Below the pieces are notes generated by a model. It searched no databases. It was not told the origin of the DNA and saw only the letters and a program-made list of their open reading frames with translations. The position numbers and the translations under genes are program-made. Positions 34,459 through 43,005 of a DNA stretch of 64,000 nucleotides are shown here, in pieces. The stretch's first letter is position 1. Every line of letters starts with the position of its first letter. The stretch lies in assembly GCF_001713475.1 (NCBI RefSeq), contig NZ_CP016499.1:3783501-3847500 (forward strand). The letters run 5' to 3'. This DNA is from Agrobacterium sp. RAC06. Lineage in GTDB: Bacteria; Pseudomonadota; Alphaproteobacteria; Rhizobiales; Rhizobiaceae.

Positions 34459-35393
34459 GCGGCATTCCTCCAGTCGATGATCATTTTCAGGCAGTCGGGG
34501 TCTTTGAATGCGGTCCGATAGGCCGAGGCCGCATTCGATGGGTCGGAATGGTGGGTAATCAGGCCGCCTAAGGAGAGGCGCCCGGAGTCGACAAGGGCGA
34601 GCACCGCCTGGACATCCGCCGGCGTAAACTCCGCGGAGATGGCGATGGAGGCTTCCTTCATGAAGGCCGCCGGAAAGGCGAAGTCGAGCCGTTCGCCATA
34701 AAAGCCGGCGAGCACGAGTTCTCCGCGCCGGTTGAGGCGCGCGATGGCCTTGTCGACAACGCTGGGATCGCCGCTTGCATCGATGATGGCGTCGTGACGC
34801 TGGTCGCCGGCGGCCTCTGGTGTCTCGACGACATATCCGGTCGCTCCATCGCGGCGGGCAAGGCGTGTCTCCCAGACGGTCGGCGCCGAATGCCCGGTTG
34901 CCATGACAATCCGGGCGATCAGGCGGCCGAGGACGCCATGGCCGATGACAAGTGTGGCTGGATGTGCCGACCGACAGACGGCGTGGTGTGCGGTTGCCGC
35001 CAGCGCAAGCAGGGCTGCCTCTTCCGCATTCTCAAATTGGGTCTTGACGGTGCGGGCACCGGGAACCACGAGCCTTGCGGCGCTGGCACCGAACAGTCCG
35101 GCAGCATCTTCATAACAATTGGCGCCCGGGACGAAGACCTGATCTCCGACGGAGCGGCCGGAGTCTGGCCCGGCCTCGACCACCGTGCCAACCGTCTCAT
35201 AGCCTGGGACGAGTGGATAACGCATGCCCGGAAAGGCTGGCATGGTGCCGTCGTAGAGCAACTTCTCTGTGCCACTCGAAACGCCGCTGAAGCAGGACTC
35301 GACAACCACGTCCGACGCCTCGGGCGCACGGAGCGCCAATCGCCTGACGGCGAGTATTCCCGGTTTTTCAAAGACGATGGCTGAACTGCGCAT
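34455..35393 (-). CDS. bchC: 3-hydroxyethyl bacteriochlorophyllide a dehydrogenase
   Basis: BchC oxidises the C3 hydroxyethyl of bacteriochlorophyllide to acetyl. The 312-residue medium-chain dehydrogenase has FSGVSSGTEKLLYDGTMP and YPLVPGYETVGTVVEAGPD in the catalytic domain and the nucleotide-binding ATLVIGHGVLGRLIARI. The start at 35393 has GGGAGGGCACGACA upstream; a longer frame to 35471 would run through the PpsR sites and is rejected. It heads bchC-bchX-bchY-bchZ-puf. Confidence 0.95.
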   Translation of the reverse strand: MRSSAIVFEKPGILAVRRLALRAPEASDVVVESCFSGVSSGTEKLLYDGTMPAFPGMRYPLVPGYETVGTVVEAGPDSGRSVGDQVFVPGANCYEDAAGLFGASAARLVVPGARTVKTQFENAEEAALLALAATAHHAVCRSAHPATLVIGHGVLGRLIARIVMATGHSAPTVWETRLARRDGATGYVVETPEAAGDQRHDAIIDASGDPSVVDKAIARLNRRGELVLAGFYGERLDFAFPAAFMKEASIAISAEFTPADVQAVLALVDSGRLSLGGLITHHSDPSNAASAYRTAFKDPDCLKMIIDWRNAA

Positions 35394-35435
35394 TGTCGTG
35401 CCCTCCCCGGACACGGGATGCTTTCTGCTCCCAAT

Positions 35436-35479
35436 TGTCATCTTAAGATTACGCATCAAAGTGTCAATCAAAATTTACA
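35436..35479. promoter_or_regulatory. Paired PpsR operators upstream of bchC
   Basis: Two palindromes 8 bases apart: 35436-35453 is TGT-N12-ACg and 35462-35479 is a perfect TGT-N12-ACA. Pairs with 8-base spacing are the classic arrangement for cooperative PpsR/CrtJ binding. They lie 43 bases upstream of the bchC start, in the gap after crtF. On the minus strand the second site contains TTGACA (35462-35467). Binding is inferred. Confidence 0.75.
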
Positions 35480-35505
35480 CTTGGGGCTGTGAAGTTCACC
35501 AACAA

Positions 35506-36702
35506 TCAGCGCTTGGCGATCACAAGGCCTGCCAGGAGGGGATTTGTTGTGGTGGCAACCTTCGCGCCGGCGAAGCCGCTACGGGCCAAGAGTGCGATAA
35601 TTTCACTGGCGGTCCGGCAGCGGCCGGATCCCATGGCGGTGAAATAACTGGTGAAATAGATGGCTGCGAGGTTGGGGCCGTCCGTATTGCCGGCCATGGC
35701 TTCCGCGACCAGGAGATGGGTGCCGGGTGCGAGATGCCGGTGCAGGTTGGCAAGGATCTTCAGGACGCGGTCGTCATCGTGATCGCAGAGAATCCGGACC
35801 AGCGTCACGCAGTCCTGGTCGGCCGGAATGAGATCGCGCGTGAAATCACCGGGGTGCAGTCTACTGCGGGTCAAAAGACCGCGCTCCTGCAGGTGGCGGG
35901 TTGCAAGCTGTGTGACCGCGGGCAGATCGAACAGCGCGAGCCGTGTCGCGGGATGCCGCGCGCCAATGGCTGCGAGGAATGCGCCTTCGCCGCCGCCGAC
36001 ATCGAGTACGGATCGGTATTGGCCGAAGTCGTGGGATGCAAGGAGACAGTCGGCCAGCATCGCCTGGCTCTCGCGCATCAGCGCGGAGTAGGGTGCGGCC
36101 TCCTCGTTGCCGATGCTGGCGGGGTCGCTGCCCCTCACATAGGCCCAGTAGCGGCGGAGTTCGGTATCGCTGCGATCGCCGCGCCAAAAGGCGGGCGCAT
36201 CAGCGAGATCGCGGTATAACATGTCATGATGCCGGATCATCTCCCGCAGACCGCGATCGGCGGCGAGCACCGTGCCGGCATCCGAGAGCAGCCAGAGATC
36301 AGGGGCGAGGCTGACGACGAGATCGAGCCGTCTTGCCTGCTCGAGCAGACGCCGCATGGCGTCCGACGGCATGCCGCAGCGGGCAGCAATTGCATTCGTG
36401 GACAATGCCTCGCCGTCCAGGGCCTCGAAGATCCCGACACCCACACAGGCAGACAGGATCTGGGTGTGGACGAAGCCTGTTGTCAGGCGAAACAGATGAT
36501 TGGCCTTGCGGTTGGCGATCTGCCGCAGCAGCGGCATCCGCGAAACGAACGCGCGGAAGCGGGGCGAGGCTATCTGGCGGCTTCGCCAGAGACGAAAACC
36601 GATCGCCACCGACTGCAGGAGGCTTTGTCGATGGTCCGCTCGCGCCTCGCTGGTGCGGATCGGCGGGCTGGCATCGAAGCCTCTTCCGCCTCCGGTATCC
36701 AT
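35506..36702 (-). CDS. crtF: Demethylspheroidene/hydroxyneurosporene O-methyltransferase
   Basis: CrtF methylates the C1 hydroxyl of acyclic carotenoids with S-adenosylmethionine. The 398-residue protein has an N-terminal dimerisation/wHTH part (FVHTQILSACVGVGIFEAL) and a Rossmann methyltransferase domain with SVLDVGGGEGAFLAAIGARHP (about 231-251) as the SAM motif, then VRILCDHDDDRVLKIL and HLLVAEAMAGN, typical of O-methyltransferase family 2. It starts 4 bases after the crtE stop. The end of crtF lies next to the bchC control region. Confidence 0.93.
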   Translation of the reverse strand: MDTGGGRGFDASPPIRTSEARADHRQSLLQSVAIGFRLWRSRQIASPRFRAFVSRMPLLRQIANRKANHLFRLTTGFVHTQILSACVGVGIFEALDGEALSTNAIAARCGMPSDAMRRLLEQARRLDLVVSLAPDLWLLSDAGTVLAADRGLREMIRHHDMLYRDLADAPAFWRGDRSDTELRRYWAYVRGSDPASIGNEEAAPYSALMRESQAMLADCLLASHDFGQYRSVLDVGGGEGAFLAAIGARHPATRLALFDLPAVTQLATRHLQERGLLTRSRLHPGDFTRDLIPADQDCVTLVRILCDHDDDRVLKILANLHRHLAPGTHLLVAEAMAGNTDGPNLAAIYFTSYFTAMGSGRCRTASEIIALLARSGFAGAKVATTTNPLLAGLVIAKR

Positions 36703-36706
36703 GGTC

Positions 36707-37573
36707 TTACGCCGCGCTGGTGGCGAGCGTTTTCGGCATCAGCCGTGTCGCTTCGTTACGGATCATCGCGCGGAAAGCTTCCGCACCGGGGCAGTCGGGC
36801 ACGCTCTCGACGGCCTCGGTGACAAGACGCTTCAGGCGAACCAGCGCCGCTTCGAGGCCGATGCTGGCGACGATGTTCGGCTTGCCATTGCGGCTGTCCT
36901 GTCCGGCCGGCTTGCCGGCGTCGGACTGTCCCACCGCGTCATAGAGGTCGTCGGCCACCTGATAGGCAGCGCCGAGCGCGTCTGCGAGCACCAGCCATTC
37001 CCTCGGATTGCCGCCCGAGGCGATCGCGCCGGTCGACACGGCACCGCTGAACAGCGAGGCGGTCTTGGCGCGATGATAAGCGGTGATGTTGATTTCGGGT
37101 TCGCTTTCCCAGGCCTGGCCGGCCACGAGGCCATAGGGGCTGCCCACAGCATTAGCGATGGTGGCGATCATTGGTGCGGTCAGAAGCGGTGTCTGCTGTG
37201 TTTCCCGGGCGACCGTCTCGAAAGCTGCGATGATTAGGCCGTCGCCGACAAGAAGCGCGATCTCTTCACCGAATTGGGCATGTACGCTCGGCGCGCCTCG
37301 ACGCGTCAGCGCATTGTCGAAGCATGGCATGTCATCATGCACGAGGGATGCGCAATGCAGGAGTTCGATGGCCACGGCAGCACTGTCGGCGGCATTCGGC
37401 TCACGGTCACCGCAGGCGGCCGCGACCGCAAGGCAGAGCCGAGGCCTGATACGCGCACCTCCGGGAAACACCGCATGCCGAAGGGCTTTCGCCAGGATGG
37501 GTGGGCATCCATTGGCGGTCGCATAACGCAGGGCGCGCTGCATGCCGGTTTCGATGCGCTCGGGGAAATCCAT
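36707..37573 (-). CDS. crtE: Geranylgeranyl diphosphate synthase
   Basis: CrtE makes C20 geranylgeranyl diphosphate for carotenoids and the bacteriochlorophyll tail. The 288-residue prenyltransferase has the first Asp-rich motif LVHDDMPCFDNALTRRG (about 76-92) and the second in YQVADDLYDAVG, plus FPGGARIRPRLCLA at the substrate site. The start at 37573 follows GGAGGTCAACCCA. It is divergent from crtD across a 109-base gap holding two PpsR sites. Confidence 0.95.
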   Translation of the reverse strand: MDFPERIETGMQRALRYATANGCPPILAKALRHAVFPGGARIRPRLCLAVAAACGDREPNAADSAAVAIELLHCASLVHDDMPCFDNALTRRGAPSVHAQFGEEIALLVGDGLIIAAFETVARETQQTPLLTAPMIATIANAVGSPYGLVAGQAWESEPEINITAYHRAKTASLFSGAVSTGAIASGGNPREWLVLADALGAAYQVADDLYDAVGQSDAGKPAGQDSRNGKPNIVASIGLEAALVRLKRLVTEAVESVPDCPGAEAFRAMIRNEATRLMPKTLATSAA

Positions 37574-37600
37574 TGGGTTGACCTCCGGAGAATGCGCTGT

Positions 37601-37644
37601 TGTAAAATTTGCGCAACTCAATAATGTGTAAATCAAGATTGACA
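37601..37644. promoter_or_regulatory. Paired PpsR operators between crtE and crtD
   Basis: 37601-37618 is TGT-N12-ACt and 37627-37644 is a perfect TGT-N12-ACA, 8 bases apart, in the gap between the divergent crtE and crtD starts. The second contains TTGACA (37639-37644) facing crtD and TTTACA facing crtE. One pair could control both carotenoid operons. The motif is seen directly; repression is inferred. Confidence 0.75.
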
Positions 37645-37682
37645 CATTAAGTCCGTAAGTCAACTGGCCACAGGAGACGAAG

Positions 37683-39266
37683 GTGCCTGTTTCGACAGAC
37701 GATACCGTGCTGGTGATCGGTGCCGGCATGGCGGGGCTCTCGGCTGCCATTCGATTGGCTGCGGCCGGATATCGCGTCGTTGTCTGCGAGGCGCAGGCCG
37801 AGGCCGGCGGCAAAATGCGTCGTGTCGAAGCGGCTGGCAGAGGCTTTGATGCGGGGCCGACGGTGCTGACGATGAAATGGGTCTTCGAGGCACTCTTTGC
37901 CGCTGCGGGACGCAGAATTGAAGACGAACTCAGCCTGGTCCCATCGAGCGTGATCGCGCGCCATTACTGGCGGGGCGGGGTCTGTCTTGATCTGCATGCA
38001 GACCATGACGAAACGATCAGGGCGATCGGAGACTTTGCCGGACGGCGCGAGGCAGAGGGATACCGGCGCTTCGCGGCCGACAGCCGGCGGACGTTTGAGG
38101 TGTTGAAAGACAGTTTCATCGACGCCACCAGACCCAATCCGGTTTCCCTGTCTCGTCGCATCGGGCTCGGTCGGCCGGCGGATCTGCTCGCGATCAAGCC
38201 GTTCTCGACGCTCTGGTCTGCGCTTGGCGGCTATTTTTCCGATGTGCGCCTTCGCCAGCTTTTCGGTCGTTACGCCACCTATTGCGGCTCTTCGCCCTTC
38301 CTGTCTCCGGCAACACTGATGCTGGTCGCGCATGTCGAGCAGGAGGGTGTCTGGACCGTCGAGGGCGGGATCAGGGCGCTTGCCATGCGTCTCGAAGCGC
38401 TGGCTGTCGAGCTCGGCGTCGAGTTTCGCTATGGCGATCCCGTCAGCGAGATCCTCATCGATCCCTCGCGTCGGGCCGTGTCCGGTGTGGTCACCCGAAC
38501 TGGCCGACGGGTGGATGCCCGGCAGATCGTCTACAACGGAGATGTCGCCGCGCTGCCCCGGCTGATCGGCGCCTCGCCTCCGGACCCGGCTCGCAGTCGG
38601 GCACAACGGTCTCTGTCAGCCCTTGTGTCATGCAGCGTCGCCGAGCCTAAAGGTGTCGAGATTGCTCATCATACGGTGTTCTTTTCCGACGACTACGAGC
38701 GCGAGTTCGAGGCGATCTTTAAACGGCGCGAGGCACCTTCCGATCCGACCGTCTATCTCTGCGCTCAGGACCGCGATGCGACCGGTCGCCTAAAGGCCGG
38801 CGGTGTCGAGCCGGAGCGCATCTATGCCCTGATGAACCTCCCGGCGGATGGAGATCGTCACCGGTTCGATGAAAGCGAGGTCAATGCATGTCTGAAGAGC
38901 ATGGAACGGCGACTGTCACTGAACGGTCTGACGCTCTCGAACCCACAGGCTACGGCGAACATCACGACTCCGGATCGCTTTGCGAGCCTCTATCCGGGAA
39001 CGGGGGGAGCGCTATACGGGATGGCCTCGCACGGGTGGATGGCATCCTTCGCCCGGCCGGGATCGGAGGGGCCGCTGCCGGGGCTTTATCTGGCGGGGGG
39101 CAGCGTACATCCGGGGCCGGGGCTGCCGATGGCGGCGCTTTCCGGCAAGCTCGCGGCCGAACGGTTGATGGCGGACCGGCCTTTGACCAGGCGGTCGCAC
39201 CTGGCGGCTATCACTGGTGGTATGCAGACGGAACGAGTGACTGCGGACAGTTCGCCTTCACGGTGA
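37683..39266 (+). CDS. crtD: Methoxyneurosporene/hydroxyneurosporene dehydrogenase
   Basis: CrtD introduces the 3,4 double bond in acyclic 1-hydroxy/methoxy carotenoids. The 527-residue FAD-dependent desaturase of the CrtI family opens with LVIGAGMAGLSAAIRLAAAG, has GGKMRRVEAAGRGFDAGPTVL, and ends with LYLAGGSVHPGPGLPMAALSG. It is CrtD rather than CrtI because a complete, better CrtI lies beside crtB and because crtC follows. Translation starts at a GTG (37683) after ACAGGAGACGAAG. The last 27 codons or so (ERLMADRPLTRR onward) overlap the crtC frame. Confidence 0.92.
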   Translation: MPVSTDDTVLVIGAGMAGLSAAIRLAAAGYRVVVCEAQAEAGGKMRRVEAAGRGFDAGPTVLTMKWVFEALFAAAGRRIEDELSLVPSSVIARHYWRGGVCLDLHADHDETIRAIGDFAGRREAEGYRRFAADSRRTFEVLKDSFIDATRPNPVSLSRRIGLGRPADLLAIKPFSTLWSALGGYFSDVRLRQLFGRYATYCGSSPFLSPATLMLVAHVEQEGVWTVEGGIRALAMRLEALAVELGVEFRYGDPVSEILIDPSRRAVSGVVTRTGRRVDARQIVYNGDVAALPRLIGASPPDPARSRAQRSLSALVSCSVAEPKGVEIAHHTVFFSDDYEREFEAIFKRREAPSDPTVYLCAQDRDATGRLKAGGVEPERIYALMNLPADGDRHRFDESEVNACLKSMERRLSLNGLTLSNPQATANITTPDRFASLYPGTGGALYGMASHGWMASFARPGSEGPLPGLYLAGGSVHPGPGLPMAALSGKLAAERLMADRPLTRRSHLAAITGGMQTERVTADSSPSR

Positions 39267-40114
39267 TCGCCTTCATCGGCTCCGTGTTTTCGCCCTACTA
39301 TCACTGGTCCGGCCGGCGTGATCCGGAAAACCATATTGCCTTCAATGTCGCGCTCTACGGGCCGCAGGGTCACGCCTGGGCGATGACCGAGCGTGGCAAG
39401 GCCCGGCTCAGTCGCGACAAGCACTCCCTGGCGATCGGCAAAAGTTCGTTCCGCTACGATGGTTCAGGCTTCGTGATCAGCTTCGACGAGATCTTCCTGC
39501 CCTGGCCCGGCCAGCGTTTGCTGCCAAAACGCATGCGGGGCGAAATCCGGCTAGTGCCGGATTTTCTTGGTGCGCGGGCCTATGGTCTCGATCGCGCCGG
39601 GTTTCATGCCTGGCAGCCAGTCGCCCCCAATGGGCGGGTCACCGTCGCCTGCGAGGCGCTGCCCGATGGTGGATGGACGGGGGCGGGCTATCACGACATG
39701 AACCATGGCGCCCGTCCGCTTGAGACGGATTTTTCCGGCTGGGACTGGGCCAGGGGCAATACGGGCGATGGCCGTACGGTGATCCTCTACGATTCCGTGC
39801 TTGCCGACGGGACGAACAGCCGCTTCGGCCTCGTCTGCGGTCGTGACGGTGCGGTGGCGGACTTCGATCCCCCGCCACGAAAACTGCTACAGCGCGGGTT
39901 CTGGGGCGTCGGCGGCGGTATCGCCTGCGACGGTGGCACAACTCCCGTCTTGAAAAACGCTCTCGAAGACACGCCGTTTTACCGGCGCTCGCTGGTCGAA
40001 ACGGTGATTGCCGGGGATCCGGTCGAGATGATGCAGGAGACGCTCGATTGTCGCCGACTGGCAAATCCGGTCGTCAGGCTGATGCTTCCGTTTCGCATGC
40101 CGCGCCGCGCCTAG
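39035..40114 (+). CDS. crtC: Carotenoid 1,2-hydratase (hydroxyneurosporene synthase)
   Basis: CrtC adds water to the terminal double bond of neurosporene or lycopene. The family core is clear: VIAFIGSVFSPYYHWSGRRD, AWAMTERGKARLSRD, GYHDMNHGARPLE and YDSVLADG. The start is uncertain. A GTG at 39263 overlaps the crtD stop (GTGA) and gives 283 residues, close to the Rhodobacter length, but GGYHWWYADGTSDCG, also characteristic of CrtC, lies upstream of it in frame. Between the two no ATG, GTG or TTG exists; the next in-frame starts are GTG 39035 (359 residues, used here) and ATG 38888. The end is secure. Confidence 0.85.
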   Translation: MDGILRPAGIGGAAAGALSGGGQRTSGAGAADGGAFRQARGRTVDGGPAFDQAVAPGGYHWWYADGTSDCGQFAFTVIAFIGSVFSPYYHWSGRRDPENHIAFNVALYGPQGHAWAMTERGKARLSRDKHSLAIGKSSFRYDGSGFVISFDEIFLPWPGQRLLPKRMRGEIRLVPDFLGARAYGLDRAGFHAWQPVAPNGRVTVACEALPDGGWTGAGYHDMNHGARPLETDFSGWDWARGNTGDGRTVILYDSVLADGTNSRFGLVCGRDGAVADFDPPPRKLLQRGFWGVGGGIACDGGTTPVLKNALEDTPFYRRSLVETVIAGDPVEMMQETLDCRRLANPVVRLMLPFRMPRRA

Positions 40115-40275
40115 TCGGTTTTCGGCTCGTCCGTAAGAGGCTGGCTCGCTTGCCGCTCGCGGGCTTCCGCCTCGCGCTTCGCTTTTTTCAGATCGCGCAT
40201 CTGCCAGACATAGAAGGCGATCGCCAGGCTGAAGACGAAGATGGCTTCGATGATGCCGAAATAATGCTCAAGCAA
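40111..40275 (-). CDS. Small single-pass membrane protein at the end of the bchI-crtB operon
   Basis: A 54-residue ORF on the strand of crtB, starting with TTG at 40273-40275 inside the last codons of crtB; AAAAGG lies nine bases before it. The product begins LEHYFGIIEAIFVFSLAIAF, continues into YVWQMRDLKKAKREAEARER, and has one membrane helix (about 5-25) followed by a highly charged, basic amphipathic tail. Its stop overlaps the crtC stop on the other strand by two bases. The hydrophobic-then-charged pattern and coupling to crtB argue for a real gene. I know of no function. Confidence 0.65.
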   Translation of the reverse strand: MLEHYFGIIEAIFVFSLAIAFYVWQMRDLKKAKREAEARERQASQPLTDEPKTD

Positions 40276-41437
40276 GGCTCGCCGCCTTTTCCCGCGCCGC
40301 GTCTCGGCGTCTCAGCGTCTCAATACGTGCGTCGGCATGAAGCCTCAGCAGAATGTCGGTTACCCGTCCCACGGCCGTCTCCCCATCAGATGCTGGCGTG
40401 TCGGGGCGTTGCGTCGGGGCACTCTCCCGCAAGATGCCGCTGAGTGTCACCAGCGATCGTGCGACAGGTTCCGTCCCGGCATGGAGATCGCGCACGGCCG
40501 TCGCCGTCCAGCGGCTATCGTCGGAGCGTGCCTTGATCAGGAGGCCAAGCTTGGTGCTGAGTCCCGTTGTCGCGCGATGGTTGACGCTGTCATAGCCATT
40601 GGCTGCAATGGCCTGGCCGATCGCCTCATAAACCAAGGCGGCAGTGCGGATCGCATGACGACAGGATTTCGGCAGGCTGCGGATGCCGGCATGGCCGAGC
40701 CGGTAGTGGCGGGCAGCCTCGTCGAGCAGCCGCCTTACCACCAGACCGAGCGCGGGGGTGAATTGCGGATTATGCAGGAAGGCCGCGACGTCGACACCCT
40801 GTTCTTCCAGCCAGTCGAGCGGCAGATAGAGCCTGCCGTTTCGGGCGTCTTCCCCGACATCGCGGGCGATGTTGGTCAGTTGCATAGCGATCCCGAGGTC
40901 GGCCGCGCGGGAAAGCGCAGCCCTGTCGCTGACGCCCATCACCGATGCCATCATCAGCCCGACGCTTGCAGCAACACAGGTCGCATAGGCTTTCACGTCG
41001 TCGATGGTCGCGTGGCGCCGCCCGTCCAGATCCATGGCAAAGCCGTCGAGCAGGGCTTCGACCACCGGCTTGGCAATGGCATGGTCGTGCACCACCCGTG
41101 CGAAGGCGCGGTCGCAGGCAAAGGGTGCCGGTGCCCCGGCATAGATCAGGTCCAGCCGCTCGCGCAGGCGCTGGAGGGCTGGCATGCCGCTGCGTGGATC
41201 ATCTATCAGGTCGTCGGAATGCCGACAGAAGGCATAGAGCGCGCGCGCGGCCTCGCGAGTCGGTCCCGGCAAAAGCAGAGAGGCGAGGTGAAAGGATTTC
41301 GACCCCCGACGAATGGCGGCCGAACAGGCTCTTTGATCCTCGAAGTCTCCGGAAAAGCCATAGTTCAAGAGGATTGGCCGACGGATCGTCGGACGGGCCA
41401 GATAGGCTTCGGAGTGGGACGGGTGTGTGTCTGTCAT
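40268..41437 (-). CDS. crtB: Phytoene synthase
   Basis: CrtB joins two geranylgeranyl diphosphates head to head to phytoene. The 389-residue protein has the Asp-rich motifs CRHSDDLIDD (about 70-79) and AMQLTNIARDVGEDARNGRLY (about 186-206), with the substrate stretch DWLEEQGVD. The start at 41437 follows AGAGGATCTGCACA and overlaps the crtI stop (ATGA). Its last codons overlap the start of a 54-residue membrane-protein ORF. Confidence 0.95.
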   Translation of the reverse strand: MTDTHPSHSEAYLARPTIRRPILLNYGFSGDFEDQRACSAAIRRGSKSFHLASLLLPGPTREAARALYAFCRHSDDLIDDPRSGMPALQRLRERLDLIYAGAPAPFACDRAFARVVHDHAIAKPVVEALLDGFAMDLDGRRHATIDDVKAYATCVAASVGLMMASVMGVSDRAALSRAADLGIAMQLTNIARDVGEDARNGRLYLPLDWLEEQGVDVAAFLHNPQFTPALGLVVRRLLDEAARHYRLGHAGIRSLPKSCRHAIRTAALVYEAIGQAIAANGYDSVNHRATTGLSTKLGLLIKARSDDSRWTATAVRDLHAGTEPVARSLVTLSGILRESAPTQRPDTPASDGETAVGRVTDILLRLHADARIETLRRRDAAREKAASLA

Positions 41438-43005
41438 TGTGCAGATCCTCTTCCGCGACCTTCCCAAGTGCCGGCTGGTAGGGTTGCCGGATCCGGCACC
41501 AGATCGGCGACGATGCGCGCCGACGACACGACGCCGGGCAGGCCTGCACCGGGATGCGTGCCGGCACCGCAAAGGAAGAGATTGTCGAGTTCCTCGCTTC
41601 TGTTGTGCGGTCGGAACCAGGCGCTCTGGAGGAGCTTGGGTTCGAGTGCAAAGGCGGCCCCCTGCCACGAAAGAAGTCTGTCCCGGAAGTCGAGCGGGGT
41701 CGCAATTCGCGAGGAGACGATGCTCTCTGAAAGACCGGGCAGCAGGGTTTCCTCGAGCCGTTTTTCGATCTTGTGCCGGTAGATTTCTGCTGCCTCGTTC
41801 CAGTCGGTCCCGCTTTCGAGGTTTGGCACCGGGCTCAAGACGTAGAAGGTATCGCCGCCGGGCGGAGCCAGCGAGGGATCGCTGGCCGTCGGTCGATGCA
41901 GGTAGAGGCTGAAATCGTCTGCGAGGCGGTGGTTCCGGAAGATGTCGTCGAGAAGTCCTCGATAACGCGGGCCGAAGAGCATCGTGTGATGCAGGACATC
42001 GTCATAGCGGCGGTTCGTGCCGAAGTACCAGACGAAGAGGCTCATCGAATAGTCGCCACGTTTAAGCTTGGCATCGGTCCAGCGTTTCCGGGGATGGTGC
42101 TTCAGGAGCTTGCCATAGGTGGTGGCGGGATCGGCGTTCGAAACGATGATATCGGCAGCGATCCGCTCGCCGGAGGCCAGCCGCACGGCCGTTGCCCGAC
42201 GTCCCTCCGTCTCGATGTCAGTGACCGTCTCGTTCAGCCGGATGCGTCCGCCGTTGCGGGTGACAAGCGAGGCGATGCCGCGCACCAGCGCGTTCGTGCC
42301 GCCGATTGCATGGTGCACGCCGTATTTGCCCTCGAGATGGGCGATCAGGCAGTAGAAAGAGGTGGCCGAGAAGGGGTTACCGCCGATCAGCAGCGGATGG
42401 AAGGAGAAGAGGGTGCGCAGCTTGTCGCTCTTGAAATGCTTCGAGACGACCGAATAGACGGAGCGATAGCCGCCCAGGCGCACCAGACCGGCAAGCGTCT
42501 TTGCCGTGAACAGCAGGCTGTGGAAGGGTTTGTGCGCCAGTTGCTCGAAGGCGACTTCATAGATCCGCCGGCTCTCGTCGAGAAAGCTGCGATAACCAGC
42601 GACATCCCTGGGTTCGATCCTCGCGATCTGTGCTTCCATCGCCGCGCGGTCGCCGGAATAGTCGAAGACCGTACCGTCGTCGAAGCGCACCCGGTAAAAG
42701 GGGGTGTTTGGCCGGAGTTCGACATCGTCACTCAGGCGACCGCCGCAGTCATGCCACAGCTTTTCGAAAAGCCAGGGGGCGGTGATGATGGTCGGCCCGG
42801 CGTCGAAGGTGAAACCGTCCTGGCGATGGGCATAGGCCCGTCCACCGGGTTCGTCCAGCGGATCTATGATCGTGACACGATAACCTTTGGCGCCGAGCAG
42901 GGCACCGGTCGCGAGACCTCCCACGCCAGCACCGATCACGATCGCATGCGGTCTGTTGTCGATGGGTTTGGGCTTGTGTCTGGGAAAGCGGCCGGCGACA
43001 TTCAT
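41434..43005 (-). CDS. crtI: Phytoene desaturase
   Basis: CrtI desaturates phytoene stepwise to neurosporene or lycopene. The 523-residue FAD enzyme has the Rossmann motif VIGAGVGGLATGALLGAKGY, the block DEPGGRAYAHRQDGFTFDAGP, and the C-terminal LFLCGAGTHPGAGLPGVVSSA. The start at 43005 overlaps the bchO stop (ATGA). The number of desaturation steps cannot be told from sequence by eye. crtC, crtD and crtF without crtA in view fit either spirilloxanthin or a spheroidene series lacking the ketolase. Confidence 0.95.
   Translation of the reverse strand: MNVAGRFPRHKPKPIDNRPHAIVIGAGVGGLATGALLGAKGYRVTIIDPLDEPGGRAYAHRQDGFTFDAGPTIITAPWLFEKLWHDCGGRLSDDVELRPNTPFYRVRFDDGTVFDYSGDRAAMEAQIARIEPRDVAGYRSFLDESRRIYEVAFEQLAHKPFHSLLFTAKTLAGLVRLGGYRSVYSVVSKHFKSDKLRTLFSFHPLLIGGNPFSATSFYCLIAHLEGKYGVHHAIGGTNALVRGIASLVTRNGGRIRLNETVTDIETEGRRATAVRLASGERIAADIIVSNADPATTYGKLLKHHPRKRWTDAKLKRGDYSMSLFVWYFGTNRRYDDVLHHTMLFGPRYRGLLDDIFRNHRLADDFSLYLHRPTASDPSLAPPGGDTFYVLSPVPNLESGTDWNEAAEIYRHKIEKRLEETLLPGLSESIVSSRIATPLDFRDRLLSWQGAAFALEPKLLQSAWFRPHNRSEELDNLFLCGAGTHPGAGLPGVVSSARIVADLVPDPATLPAGTWEGRGRGSAQ

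Noticed and set aside
35394-35471. Longer bchC start at 35471
   Set aside because: It would read through the paired PpsR sites; the ATG at 35393 has a strong ribosome binding site.
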